Positions 21,236 to 32,029 of a stretch of DNA of 64,000 nt are shown in pieces (position 1 is the first letter of the stretch; every line of letters begins with the position of its first letter). Location: NCBI GenBank assembly GCA_036898135.1, contig CM072517.1:67799104-67863103 (forward strand). The letters run 5' to 3'. The notes below the pieces were generated by a model. The model did not search any database. It was not told the origin of the DNA and worked only from the letters and a program-made list of their open reading frames with translations. The stretch is from Oncomelania hupensis (Eukaryota; Mollusca; Gastropoda; Littorinimorpha; Pomatiopsidae). The translations under genes and the position numbers were made by a program.

Positions 21236-22342
21236 TGTAACGCGTTCCCCTATTTGTGTTATCTATGTGAGAGTTATACTAACTACTTAATTTTCTACTT
21301 GTACGGGGACCGGGCATAACTCACCACATAACAGCATGTAAGACATACAAAATAGAACCAGTCTCACTGCCGTTCAAAAGGGTTTCGTCATGCGCTCAAA
21401 TAAATAACAGCAAACTACAGCTTGTCTCCATTTTATACAATTTTAATAATCTAACTTAATACATGTCAACCAAGAAACATAAAACTTGCATGCACATTGA
21501 TTCTAACTAACAATGCAAATAATATTCAAATAAATTCATTGATTCTTACCGCATTTTTCAGTTCTTTTTCGCCCTTCTTTCCTCCTTTGAAACACCAACT
21601 TTCACCCTATACTAACAATAATAGAACTAAAACAGCAGTCTAAGTTATGCACACACCAAAAGAACCGACCAAACCTAACTTACTTACCAACTCACTGACT
21701 GACTAACTTTCAAACTAACTTCTGCATCTAAATAACAAAATCACCAGTTAAACAACTACTAAGCAAAAGCAACCAAGCTTTGCACTAAACATTCTACCCT
21801 AACCTCTGACACATTATGCACAAGAGAAGAGAGCCCGCAGTCTCTATACACTAAACCCACTACACATTATACACTGACCACCCTAAACTCTAGCACTATA
21901 TACAGAAGAGCTGCTTGGAGCCCTGCAGAAACAAGAGATAAGAGAAAGCTTTCTTTGTTCAATCTCTTTTTATACCGCAACTCTGCAGAAGTGCATTTCT
22001 CTACATAAGGTAATACCTTAATTGCTACGTCACTGACCCCACCCAAATCCCCGGGACCGATAACCAACCCCTGAGCTCGGAATTGTCCGTTCTCTCCTTA
22101 TACACAAGAGACCAATGTTTGCTGACCACAGATCTGCCTGCATGCTTCATGGACTAAGCATGCCCGTTACTCATTCTTGCCGGACAAACACAGCTGACCA
22201 AGCGCTTTTGCGCAGCACGTGCCAATCCAATACCAACAATTCTGCCCCTCTGACTCATGCAGCAGCCATGTCGAACTTAACAAATTTTATAATCATCCCT
22301 TATCATCATCTTCCCCTGTGTAACTTTCACCCAAAGGTTATA
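21236..22342. mobile_element. Probable solo LTR or other 1.1-kb insertion
   Basis: The insertion splits a minisatellite unit and duplicates TATG (21232-21235 and 22343-22346). It starts TGTAACGCG, like the LTR starts at 8451 and 41083, has no open frame and is AT-rich with regulatory-like tracts. The right end (GGTTATA) is not the canonical CA, so solo-LTR status is uncertain. The corresponding position in gene A (near 57031) is empty. Confidence 0.5.
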
Positions 22343-22353
22343 TATGGTTGCAG

Positions 22354-22431
22354 GTCGTGTTCCAAGCGCTGAGGGCAACACCAGGCACTGTCTTCTATCT
22401 GGATGACATCATCATCGACGTCGGTCAGTAA
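22354..22431 (+). pseudogene. MAM-like exon 15 (Z copy) with in-frame stop
   Basis: After GGTTGCAG the exon reads 'VVFQALRATPGTVFYLDDII' and then 'IDV'. At 22424 there is a good donor, GTCAGT, in phase 1 and exactly 70 bp from the acceptor, as in exon 12. Without splicing it continues to TAA at 22429-22431. It is about 93% identical to gene A exon 15. Because exons 13-14 are deleted in Z, any product would be aberrant. Confidence 0.7.
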
Positions 22432-22445
22432 TTATAATGATTAAT

Positions 22446-22866
22446 CATTTAATCACTTTATTTATGTAGCGCTTTACCAACTCATGCTCAAAGCGCTGGC
22501 CGATACAGGATCTAACTCAAACCGCCCGAGACGCCTACCCGCAGCCTTTGGGCGCATGGTCATACGCCCGGACAACTGAGCACAATCCTGGGCAGCCAGG
22601 GATTGGGGGAAGGACCAATTGCATGCTGGGTGTGTTCTTGTTACCGGCACTCACCCGTCTAGGACTTGAGCGTAAGGATCTTTAAAGTCTAATATGATGG
22701 AATGTATGCGACACACAGACTAGACCTCGGTTTATACTCTCATCCGAAGGAGTAGGAAACGGGAGTAAAGTGTCTTTCCCAGGGACATAACACAATGGCC
22801 CGAACAGGGCTCGAACCCGGAACCTTCAGATCCGCAAGCTACCATTAGACCACCGTGCCTCCAATC
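22446..22866 (-). mobile_element. tRNA-derived SINE (family A), copy 2, full length
   Basis: The complete family-A SINE in reverse: tail with AGCGCTTTACC at the left, tRNA-like head (B box complement GGGCTCGAACCC near 22806) at the right. It is flanked by TGATTAAT at 22438-22445 and 22867-22874. Gene A at 57125-57133 has a single TGATTAAT, the empty site, so the SINE arrived after the units separated. Confidence 0.88.
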
Positions 22867-23029
22867 TGATTAATTGATTGAACGACAAATATATTGAGTG
22901 TTTGATTTGTTTGGCCACCAAGTTTACTTTACTTTCCTGCTTTCATCCACATCTTCAACAAATGTGCAGTCCTTGTAGCAAACACTCACTGTTTATTTGA
23001 TCCTCTCTCTTCAAAACAGTTGAGTTGTT

Positions 23030-23166
23030 GCTAATGTTGATGTTGATGTTGATCATCATGATGATGACTGTAATGATGATGATAGTGATAATGATGATGA
23101 TGATAATGATGATGATGATGAGGAAAAAGAGGGAGTGGCCGATGATAATGATGATGATGAGGAAAA
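23030..23166. repeat. GAT-rich microsatellite (left part)
   Basis: Irregular GAT/GTT units, equivalent to the Asp-rich array downstream of gene A exon 15. The array is interrupted by an RTE-like LINE and resumes near 24565. Confidence 0.85.
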
Positions 23167-24553
23167 AGAGAGTGGCCTATACCTTGGACCCAGTCGCTTG
23201 TCATCACTCTTCCCAAAAAAGGTAACCCTCAGGAGTGTGAAAATTACCGCACCATCAGCCTCATCAGCCATCCCAGCAAGGTCCTCCTGAAAATAATACT
23301 CAACAGGTTGAAACCCCAAGCTGAACAAATCATAGCTGAAGAACAAGCAGGATTCAGTGCAGGGCGAAGTACAACTAAACAGATTTTCAACCTCAAAATA
23401 ATGTGTGAGAAATACCTACAGCACCAACAACATCTATATCATGTGTTCATAGACTTCAAGAAGGCGTTTGACCGAGTCTGGCATGCAGCTCTATGGGCAA
23501 CAATGAAAGTGTACAACATCAACCCTAAAATTATTGAAGTCATCAAAAGCCTGTATGACAAGGCTACCAGTGCAGTCCTCCACAACAGCGCAATCGGGAA
23601 CTGGTTCAGAACAACAATCAGTGTGCGTCAAGGATGCCTATTCTCTCCAACACTCATCAACATCTTCCTAGAGCGCATCATGTCAGATGCTCTTGCAGAT
23701 CATGAAGGCACAGTCAGCATAGGGGGTAGAGCAATCTCCAATCTTCGTTTTGCAGATGACATTGATGGATTGGCTGGAGAGGAACAAGAACTTGAACGGC
23801 TGGTACAGAGGCTTGACACCACCCCCAGAGCTTATGAAATGGAAATAAGTGCAGAGAAGACCAAAATTATGACCAACAACACCAATGGCATCAACACGGA
23901 CATCAAAGTCCAAGGCCAATCCCTCAACACATTGCATAGGTTCAAATATTAGGAGCCATTGTATCAGACAATGGGTCCCGACAGGAAGTCCTCTACAGGA
24001 TCGCACAAACAACTGCTGCCCTGACAAGGTTGAAGCACATTTGGAAAGACAGGACCATCAGTCTACATTCCAAAGTAAGACTGCTGCGCTCCCTTGTCAT
24101 TTCCATCTTCCTACATGCTTGCGAAGCATGGACCTTCACAGCAGATCTCCAACGAAGAATACAAAGCATGGAGATGAGGTGCTACAGAAGACTACTGGGC
24201 ATTTCCTATACCCAACATATCACCAACGACGAAGTCCGACAGACCATCACACAAGCCATTGGACAACACGATGACCTGCTCACAGTGGTGAAGAAACGGA
24301 AACTCCGATGGTATGGCCACGTCACCAGATCATCAGGCCTTGCAAAGACTATTCTGCAAGGCACAGTGCAAGGAGGTAGAAGAAGAGGGAGACCGAAAAA
24401 GAGGTGGGAGGACAACATTCGAGAATGGGCTGGTTTGACACTGAGCGAAGCCATCAGGGTTGCTGAGGACAGAGAAAGATGGAGTATGCTGGTTAAACGA
24501 TCATCTGTGGTGCCCCTACGACCTCGGGTTACGGAACAGGATAGGATAGGATA
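23167..24553 (+). mobile_element. RTE-like LINE, 5'-truncated, young copy
   Basis: A 214-codon frame (23308-23952) covers RT motifs: 'EEQAGFSAGRSTTKQI', 'FIDFKKAFDRVWHAALWATM' (motif A), 'SVRQGCLFSPTLINIFL' (motif B) and 'LRFADDIDGLAGEEQELE' (motif C, FADD). After a frameshift at about 23950 the 174-codon tail (24030-24554) ends 'LRWYGHVTRSSGLAKTILQG', 'RRRGRPKKRWEDNIREW' and 'PLRP'. The 3' end is (GGATA)n. AGGAAAAAGA occurs on both sides (about 23152 and 24556), a likely target duplication within the GAT array. The APE endonuclease is missing. I assign it to RTE-type by the tail; the clade needs a tree. Confidence 0.85.
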
Positions 24554-24734
24554 GGAGGAAAAAGATGAAAATGATGACCGTGATAGTGATGATTGTGATG
24601 ATGTTGATGATTGTGATAATAAAGATGATGATTGTGATGATAATGTTGATGAAGATAATGATCATGATGGTGATGATGTTCTTGATGTTGTTGATGATGC
24701 TGATGATAGTGATGGTGATGGTGATGGTGATAGC

Positions 24735-24777
<43 letters not shown>

Positions 24778-24800
24778 TTCTTGATGATGCTGATGATACA
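24554..24800. repeat. GAT-rich microsatellite (right part)
   Basis: Continuation of the array at 23030, with (GAT)n perfect near 24734-24775. Confidence 0.85.
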
Positions 24801-25375
24801 CCCATTTCACATAGCTGAGATCGGAAGAAAGTATACTCCAGGCACATGCTGCGCAGCAGGCCAAAGTATGTCCCTTGTTCCTTGAAGGGAGGTAAGCGAG
24901 GTTAGCATCCTGCTCAGTTACAGTGTCGGTGAAAGACTACAAACGGAAAAGTAAGTTTCGTCTCCTCTAGGCGACGAATTAGGTCACGCTGTATTTGTTT
25001 CTAGGTCAACTGTCTTTTACGAACCGTCTGAGAATTTTTTTGAACCGTTTATTGACGCTGGATAGTGTCCTCACTTGGTTTCATACAATTTAAGAATCCA
25101 AGAAGGCAAATGGGTTTTTGGAACGGTAAAAACATTTTTGTAGAGAAAAGGGTTAGGGCAAGGGCTAGGGATATATCCACAACTAACCCTTACCCGAACC
25201 CTTGTAGCAATATTCCGCTCTTTCCGTCACTTTTAAACAGTAGTGCGCTTCGCATCGCATCCGCGGCTAGCAGCGAGCCCAAAGTATACTTTGAAGGGAT
25301 GGAGGGAATACTTTCACCTGCTGCTAGCGGGGGTTTTGACGATACTTTGTACCGATCGCAGCAATGTGTATTACC
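24801..25375. other. ~575-bp segment inserted in GAT array, unrecognised
   Basis: The GAT array breaks at 24801 and resumes at about 25376 (GATGATAGTGATGGTGATGG). The intervening sequence has no counterpart in the gene A unit, no clear terminal repeats and no convincing frame. AAAGTATACT occurs near both ends (24825 and 25281). Confidence 0.4.
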
Positions 25376-25434
25376 TCGATGATAGTGATGGTGATGGTGA
25401 TAGCGATTATGATGAGGTTAATGATGATGGTGAT

Positions 25435-27137
25435 TGTCAAAGCCCCCCCTTATGGTCCTTCGTTTCTCTTACCATAAAGGGGAACTCTGAGCAGTGTATG
25501 CAACCATACGTGAACAACGGATGAACAGATAGAGACAAGTATTACGTTGGCAAAATAAAACAACAATTTATTCACATGAACATAACATGGAATCGTAAAT
25601 GAATAACTAAAATTTATAAAAGTGATAGAATCAAACGACAGAATGAAATGTTCTTTGTTTTAAATAAATTAAATGGTTCTACACAGTATTCTCGTTCAGT
25701 CTCTTTGTTTTCCTTTTCTACTGTTCACTCATTGTTCGCACACAACCTATGCACTGTTTACAAATTTGTTGCTACTACTGTTATAACGATTTCAGTTCAC
25801 AAGTCCCGTTTTACAAATACATATCACACTCCTGCGATCAAACCTTTGCAATACGAAATTGCATAATAACAAAAACGTCCCGAAGACACTAGAGCATGAA
25901 CTCGCTCAACGCAGGAGTGAAATGTATATATATGTCCCGGGAACACAGTAGGCAAATAAACTAAAAATTGTCAATGCACTAGATGTAATCGATAAATGCA
26001 TACACCTCGAATGTCACTGGGACTGTAGCTGCTACGATTAGATGCATCCGCCGTGGTCATCCAATATTTCAAAGTCTGTGGTGAAGAAGCGAAGGCAAAA
26101 AGTCTATTATAATACAATCGGTGAAAAAGTGATGGTAAAACCAAAAACAAAGTCGAAGTTAAAGTTGAAGTTGAAGGTAAAATCGAAGTTGAAGATGAAA
26201 CCAAAGGCAAAAAGCGAAAGGTACACTGCAACATAACCCATACAAAATCTTCTAAGAATTTGAGTAACAATTTATACATGCTTCCTGATGCAATTGAAAA
26301 CTCAACCATTTTCCTTAATAATAATAATCGCTAACTCTTGTATTGTAACAATCACAAATGTAAATCTAACGCATGTATGAATGAATGACTGCAACCTTGA
26401 ATGTTTTGTATGCTTGGAAGAATAATGATTGTAATAAATATGGTATCACTTATACGAATATAATACTTCCCCATAATATTTTAGCCCCACAACATAATGA
26501 TAACCAACAATGACACGACAAAATACGGACCACAGAAATAAATGACAACAAAGAGACACCCGACTAGCCAGTGAAAACACCCAAGTCCACACTTACTCAA
26601 CTACCCGTGGATACGGTGATGCGGCTAAGGTCGGATACGTCTCTTCATCCGCAGCATTCCTTTTGGTACAGGTAGGTCAACGGTCAGGTCTACTAGTCGT
26701 CTCGATCTTCATTGACTAAAACAAACAGTCGAACTTGCACCAGTTTCAAGGTCGAACTCTTTCTCCCTCATCGTTCTCAAACGACTTCTGGTGAAAACTC
26801 AAGTTCTTGTCGTAGGGCACCGCTACGTGAGGATATCACGTACGTATTTCCTTAAGCGTACAGTTGACGGATAAAGGATTAGCAGGGACGAAAAACGATT
26901 CAACACACTGCTCCTAGATTCACTGTTCCTGGGACCTCCATGTAACGACCAAATACCTGTCTTCTTTCTCTTTCGTCATTTCCTCTTTTCTACCACAATA
27001 AGTTACGTCACACTTTTCATTTACTTTTGTCCCGGCTTATTCAAAGGCACACAAAACGATGATTCATAGGCACTTGCGAGAAGACCACCTATCTACAAAC
27101 AACAATATAAAGTTCAAACTGAGTGTGGGTCGTGACA
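25435..27137 (-). repeat. 3' LTR of intact Gmr1-like element
   Basis: 1703 bp, TGTCAAAGCC...GTCGTGACA, essentially identical to 32350-34052. I see only two differences, ACGTTGGCAAA/ATGTTGGTAAA near 25544/32459. Flanked on the left by GTGAT (25430-25434). Confidence 0.95.
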
Positions 27138-27150
27138 TACCCCCCCCTCA
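27138..27150 (-). promoter_or_regulatory. Polypurine tract of the intact element
   Basis: On the minus strand GAGGGGGGGTA precedes the 3' LTR (which begins at 27137 on that strand). Confidence 0.8.
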
Positions 27151-27190
27151 AGACAAAACCTCGGTTTTGTTCAAACTCAAAGTTCACGAC

Positions 27191-30100
27191 TTACACGTTT
27201 CTGCTCAAAAAGTCTGCAGTGACGTTTTCCTTTCCAGGAATACTTTCAATAACCAGTGGAAACGACTGCATCAACAGCGCCCATCTCATCAACCTGCTGC
27301 TGGTAGTTTTCGATTTCTGAAGGTATTTCAGCGGTTGGTGATCAGTTTGTACGATGACTGTCCGATCGTACACATATTGCTGAAATCGTTGAAGTCCCCA
27401 AATCAACGCTAAACATTCCTTCTCAATCGTTGAGTAGTTCTTTTCTGCGGCAACTAACTTCCGGCTGACACAAGCCACTGGTTGGAGTCCGTGACCCTGA
27501 TCTTGGCATAGTACTGCTCCAATACCTGTGTCTGACGCGTCTGTTTGCAAAACAAACGGTTTTTCGCCATCTGGCAGACAACATACAGGACTAGAGCACA
27601 GCCTTTCTTTCAAAGTGTTGAAAGCTCTTTCGCATGCTTCCGTCCATGCGACTGGTCCTGTTTTTCCTCCCTTCGTCAGATCGGATAGAGGTGCGGCTAT
27701 GGCTGCAAAGTTTGGTACAAACCTCCTGTAGTAGCTCGCTAACCCCAAAAACGACCTCACTTGTTTCTTTGTAGTTGGTTGTGACGTTTCTCTGATGCGA
27801 TCCATTTTCTGACGGTCTGGTTGAATCTTACCTCGCCCTACCATGTGTCCCAGATACTCCAAACTCTGAAATCCTAGGAAACATTTTGACGGTCTTGCAG
27901 CTAACTGCACTTCGCGGAGTCTCTGACACAACGCTCTTAGACATTCCAAATGCCTTTCTTTTGTTTGTGTAGCTATCATCAAATCATCCATGAAGTTGTC
28001 TATTTCAGTCATGTGAAGGGGTGCCAATAACTTCCGCATCATTCGGGAAAATATAGCTCCGGCAGTCTTCAATCCAAAAGGCATCACGCACCACTGGAAC
28101 TGACCTTCAGGAGTGGTGAACGCTGTCTTTTCTTTGTCCTCTTTTTTCATTGGGATTTGCCAATACCCTTTTGACAAATCTATTTTGCTCAGGTATTTCG
28201 CTTTTGCGAGCTTCGCGAACAAAAAATCGATATCAGGTAGAGGCTCAGCGTCGAAGACGATGTTACGATTCATTTTGCGAAAATCAACGCAAAATCGTAT
28301 TTGTCCATCTTTTTTTTTCACTAGCACAATCGGTGAGCTATACGGTGACGTTGCTCTCTCAATGACCCGTAATTTCATCATCGTTTCTACTTCATCCTTC
28401 ACCACCTGCATTTGCGAATGAGGTAAAGGGTATTGTCTTGTACGGACTGGCTCTTCATTGATCATCTTTATCTCGCACGTATCCAAGGTGCATCGTAAAG
28501 GGAAATCAGTGAAAATGTCTGCATAGTCTGACACTATGTTTAGGATGTCCTCATGAATTTCTGGACATTCTGGGTCAACGTGTACATCTTTCGGACCCTC
28601 GGTCGCCACTAACGGACACGTTGGAATGTCGTTGCCCACTTGTTCTTCTTTCCATTGATCGTCTTCTGTCACTACTGCATCGACTGTCACTCTTTCTCTG
28701 CATTCTTTCAGCAGATTGACGTGGAAGAGTTTAGTTTTCCGTCCTACTGATATGCGATAATCGCATTCGCCAACTTTTTCTATGACTTCATAGGGTCCTT
28801 GCCAAGCCATTTGGAGTTTATTATGTTTAGTGGGTAGCAACAGCAACACTCTGTCGCCTGCTTTGAAGACCCTGGGTTTCGCTTTTCGGTCAAAGTAGTG
28901 TTTCTGGCGCTCTGCAACACCTTTCATATGTTCTTTTGCTATCTGGCACGTCTCCTCGATGCGATTGCGTAGATCGACTACGTATTCACTGCTTACTTTC
29001 ACTTCTTCAGCAGCAATCTCCTTCGACCATAGCTCTCTCAACACGGCCATCGGTCCTCTGACTGTTTTTCCGTATAATAGCTCAAACGGTGAAAATCCAG
29101 TAGCCTCTTGAGGTACCTCTCGGTAGGCGAAAAGAAGAGCTGGTATGTACCGGTCCCACATCCGTGGCTGTTCTGTAGTCAGTTTTCTCAGCATGGTCAT
29201 CAGAGTGCCGTTAAACCGCTCAACCAGCCCATTACACTGAGGGTGGTAGGGTGTGGTGGCTTTTCCATGGATGGCCAACAATCTGTTCATTTCATCCATG
29301 ACTGCTGACATGAACTGCGTCCCCCTGTCGGTTAGTATTTCACGAGGGATGCCTACCCTCGACCATATGGTCCACAGAGCCTCTGCTACTTTTTCAGTGT
29401 CAATTCTTTTCAACGGAACTGCTTCTGGGTATCGTGTAGCGTAGTCGACAACTACCAAAATGTATTGGTTACCTTGTTCCGACTTTGGTGCAATCGGACC
29501 TACAATGTCGATAGCCACTCTTTGGAATGGTTCGTCCATCAACGGCATCTTTTGTAGGGGTACCTTGCTGACTCGACCCCTTGGTGTCACTCTCTGGCAT
29601 TCAATGCATGATGCACAGTACCTGCGAACGTCTGCGCACATACCTGGCCAGAAAAACGTATTCCATATACGTTCGCGAGTTCGTTTTCCTCCTAGGTGTC
29701 CTGCCATGGGAGGATCATGAGCTAGCCTCATGACTTCTTTTCGTAGTTTCTTGGGAACTACTAGCTGCGATGTCTCCACTCCTCGCAACTGATGCAACCT
29801 GTATAGTAACCCTTTCTTTCGCGTGAATTTTACTGTAGCATTTCCTGACTTCAGTTCGCTCTGGGCATCAGCCAACGCTCGAACTTTTTTAAGACTATCG
29901 TCTTCTTCTTGCAATGCAGCCAACTCTGTCGGTGTGACTTCCACTCCTAGAGTTTTCGATACCTGCAAAGGTACTGTCGCTCGTTTTTCACGTTCTATTT
30001 GTCCCCTTGTTTCGACTGCTGCTGCCACGGCACATTCACTACCATCAATGGTAACTGGGCTTCGGTAACCAGATGAAAATGTAATCCAGTTACCCAGAAG

Positions 30101-32029
30101 AATGTCAGGTCCCATGTGGTCAAGGACGAACAGTTCAACAGTCCCTGTCACAAAGCCTGATTCAAGTTTCACCCATGCTGTAGGGTACCTTCCTGTTTTT
30201 GTCTGGTCTGCTAAGTACACTTCAACACTCCTCCCTGTGTAATCTTCAGGTTTGACCCATTTTGAAGCAACTGCTCCCATCTCTGCTCCAGTATCACGCA
30301 TGATGCGTACTGTATTTTCGTTGATCCGACCCTCACTCCACGGGTTATAGGGTTTAATAGATCGGACGTCTATTGGCGGAGTATAGATCGGTAGGGTGTC
30401 GGTCGCAATTGTAACCTGACTGACTGCATGCGTTTTCATGCATTGCCTGGCGAAGTGCCCCTTACCCCCACACTTATAGCACTCGTCTGAATTCCTCCTG
30501 TCTCTTTCATCTCTACCGACAACTGGTCTCCTAATAGGTTCCCTCAATCTCGTTTGTGACTCGTTCGGTCTACGCTCGGGTTGACTGCTCGGTGTTCGTG
30601 GACTCGCTCTTTGGAAAACAGGTCCTCGGGATACGGCTCGTTTTACGTCCAAATGCAGTTGAGCATATTCGGCTGCTTGTGCGGCGTCTGTCGGCAATCG
30701 TTCACGCACGAACATCTCGAGCTCAGGATTCATTACTGAATATATCTGTTCAGCCAAAAACATGTCTAACACAGACTTCGCGTCATCGATGTCTTTGTCT
30801 GCCAAGGAAAACCATCTTTCTACAGATGTCTGCAACCGGATGAGAAATTGCGGAAAAGTTTCATTTTGTTCTTTCTTGGTCTCTCGAAACTGTCGGCGAT
30901 ACCATTCCGCATCGCGGCGAAAACGACGTAACAGCGCGTTGCGTACTTCTTCAAAATCTTGAGCCTGTTCGGGTGTCAGACGCAAATACGTATCGCGCGC
31001 TTCTCCTGACAATAGTGGAGACAACCTTGCTGCCCAGCAATCTCTATTCCATCCTTGTGATTCAGCTATGAGTTCAAAATGACGCAGATAAGCTTCGATG
31101 TCTTCTCTACCATCGAAAGGGTGAATTTTCAGTCGGTAACCATCATGATGTTCTCTACGAGTTGAACGGTCAGCGAAAACTTCGCGTTCTTCTCTGATCA
31201 CCTCCATCTGCATTTTCATCCGTTCTTTCTCTGCCTCCATTCTGATTTCTAATGATCTTCGTTCTTCTTCTTTGTCTTCCTCGCGTCGGCGACGTTCTTC
31301 TTCTTTCTCTTCCTCTCGTCGGCGACGTTCTTCTTCTTTCTCTTCCTCTCGTCGGCGACGTTCTTCTTCCATTTTCCTCTCCATCAGACGTCTGTCTTCT
31401 TCTTTTTCCTCTTCTCGTCGGCGACGTTCTTCTTCCATTTTTCTCTCCATTAGACGTCTGTCTTCCTTTTCTTCTTCTCGTCGGCGACGTTCTTCTTCTT
31501 TTTCTTCTTCGCGTCGGCGACGTTCTTCTTCTTTTTCCTCTTCGCGTCGGCGACGTTCTTCTTCTTTTTCCTCTTCGCGTCGGCGACGTTCTTCTTCTTT
31601 TTCCTTTCGCTCTTCTTCCATTTTCCTCTCCATTAGACGTCTGTCTTCTTCTATTTTTCTTTCCATTAGCCGTCTGTCTTCTTCGCGCTCTCTTCGCTCT
31701 TCTTCCTTTTGGATGCCATCCACGACAAATCTCGCTAGCGCCTCTTCTCGCAGGCCTAGGCTCATACCTAATTCTCTATACTTCACGGATACGTCAATCA
31801 CTTCGGACGTCTCTTGGTTCCTTGACGGTTCTACGGCTACCGCCATGCGAGGGAAACCTAAGACAGACGTACTCAGAGTCTTTTCTCTCGTCAAACTGGA
31901 CATGGTCGCTTCTCCCGATGCTCCCAGTACAATATCGGCTGAGTCGCTGCTAGGGGTGATCGATGTCCCTTCCCCACCAATCGTTTTCTTGGCTCCAGCA
32001 CGTTTTGTACCTTTCCGGGTGGCGGACAT
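27191..32029 (-). CDS. Gag-Pro-Int-RT-RNaseH polyprotein, intact
   Basis: 1612 codons from the ATG at 32029 (a TTG 19 codons upstream is in frame). Residue positions are approximate. A very long Glu/Arg/Lys coiled coil (110-290) is built of in-frame repeats of 'EEERRRREEEK'. Gag capsid follows (about 305-500), then one CX2CX4HX4C zinc knuckle 'CYKCGGKGHFARQC' (516-529), aspartic protease 'MRDTGAE' (578), the integrase zinc finger (about 770-810), integrase core 'AIDIVGP', 'TDRGTQF', 'NGLVERF' with DD35E spacing (837-937), and a chromatin/GPY-type region with 'FKAGDRVLLLLP'. RT comes next, 'LVKKKDGQIRFCVDFRKMN' (1231) and 'FMDD' instead of the usual YxDD (1345). RNase H starts 'QTDASDTGIGAVL' (1495) and the protein ends 'GKENVTADFLSRNV'. 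One frame without a Gag-Pol shift. Confidence 0.95.
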   Translation of the reverse strand: MSATRKGTKRAGAKKTIGGEGTSITPSSDSADIVLGASGEATMSSLTREKTLSTSVLGFPRMAVAVEPSRNQETSEVIDVSVKYRELGMSLGLREEALARFVVDGIQKEEERREREEDRRLMERKIEEDRRLMERKMEEERKEKEEERRRREEEKEEERRRREEEKEEERRRREEEKEEERRRREEEKEDRRLMERKMEEERRRREEEKEEDRRLMERKMEEERRRREEEKEEERRRREEEKEEERRRREEDKEEERRSLEIRMEAEKERMKMQMEVIREEREVFADRSTRREHHDGYRLKIHPFDGREDIEAYLRHFELIAESQGWNRDCWAARLSPLLSGEARDTYLRLTPEQAQDFEEVRNALLRRFRRDAEWYRRQFRETKKEQNETFPQFLIRLQTSVERWFSLADKDIDDAKSVLDMFLAEQIYSVMNPELEMFVRERLPTDAAQAAEYAQLHLDVKRAVSRGPVFQRASPRTPSSQPERRPNESQTRLREPIRRPVVGRDERDRRNSDECYKCGGKGHFARQCMKTHAVSQVTIATDTLPIYTPPIDVRSIKPYNPWSEGRINENTVRIMRDTGAEMGAVASKWVKPEDYTGRSVEVYLADQTKTGRYPTAWVKLESGFVTGTVELFVLDHMGPDILLGNWITFSSGYRSPVTIDGSECAVAAAVETRGQIEREKRATVPLQVSKTLGVEVTPTELAALQEEDDSLKKVRALADAQSELKSGNATVKFTRKKGLLYRLHQLRGVETSQLVVPKKLRKEVMRLAHDPPMAGHLGGKRTRERIWNTFFWPGMCADVRRYCASCIECQRVTPRGRVSKVPLQKMPLMDEPFQRVAIDIVGPIAPKSEQGNQYILVVVDYATRYPEAVPLKRIDTEKVAEALWTIWSRVGIPREILTDRGTQFMSAVMDEMNRLLAIHGKATTPYHPQCNGLVERFNGTLMTMLRKLTTEQPRMWDRYIPALLFAYREVPQEATGFSPFELLYGKTVRGPMAVLRELWSKEIAAEEVKVSSEYVVDLRNRIEETCQIAKEHMKGVAERQKHYFDRKAKPRVFKAGDRVLLLLPTKHNKLQMAWQGPYEVIEKVGECDYRISVGRKTKLFHVNLLKECRERVTVDAVVTEDDQWKEEQVGNDIPTCPLVATEGPKDVHVDPECPEIHEDILNIVSDYADIFTDFPLRCTLDTCEIKMINEEPVRTRQYPLPHSQMQVVKDEVETMMKLRVIERATSPYSSPIVLVKKKDGQIRFCVDFRKMNRNIVFDAEPLPDIDFLFAKLAKAKYLSKIDLSKGYWQIPMKKEDKEKTAFTTPEGQFQWCVMPFGLKTAGAIFSRMMRKLLAPLHMTEIDNFMDDLMIATQTKERHLECLRALCQRLREVQLAARPSKCFLGFQSLEYLGHMVGRGKIQPDRQKMDRIRETSQPTTKKQVRSFLGLASYYRRFVPNFAAIAAPLSDLTKGGKTGPVAWTEACERAFNTLKERLCSSPVCCLPDGEKPFVLQTDASDTGIGAVLCQDQGHGLQPVACVSRKLVAAEKNYSTIEKECLALIWGLQRFQQYVYDRTVIVQTDHQPLKYLQKSKTTSSRLMRWALLMQSFPLVIESIPGKENVTADFLSRNV
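31255..31700 (-). repeat. In-frame tandem repeat in Gag coiled coil
   Basis: About ten imperfect 33- to 36-bp units (plus strand CGTCGGCGACGTTCTTCTTC), plus interspersed 'DRRLMERKMEE' units. All lengths are multiples of three, so the frame is kept. It encodes a highly charged helix. Confidence 0.88.

Noticed and set aside
25971..26309. 112-codon minus-strand frame repeated at 32886-33224
   Set aside because: It lies within both LTRs of the intact element and is non-coding regulatory sequence; the duplication is just the LTR pair.
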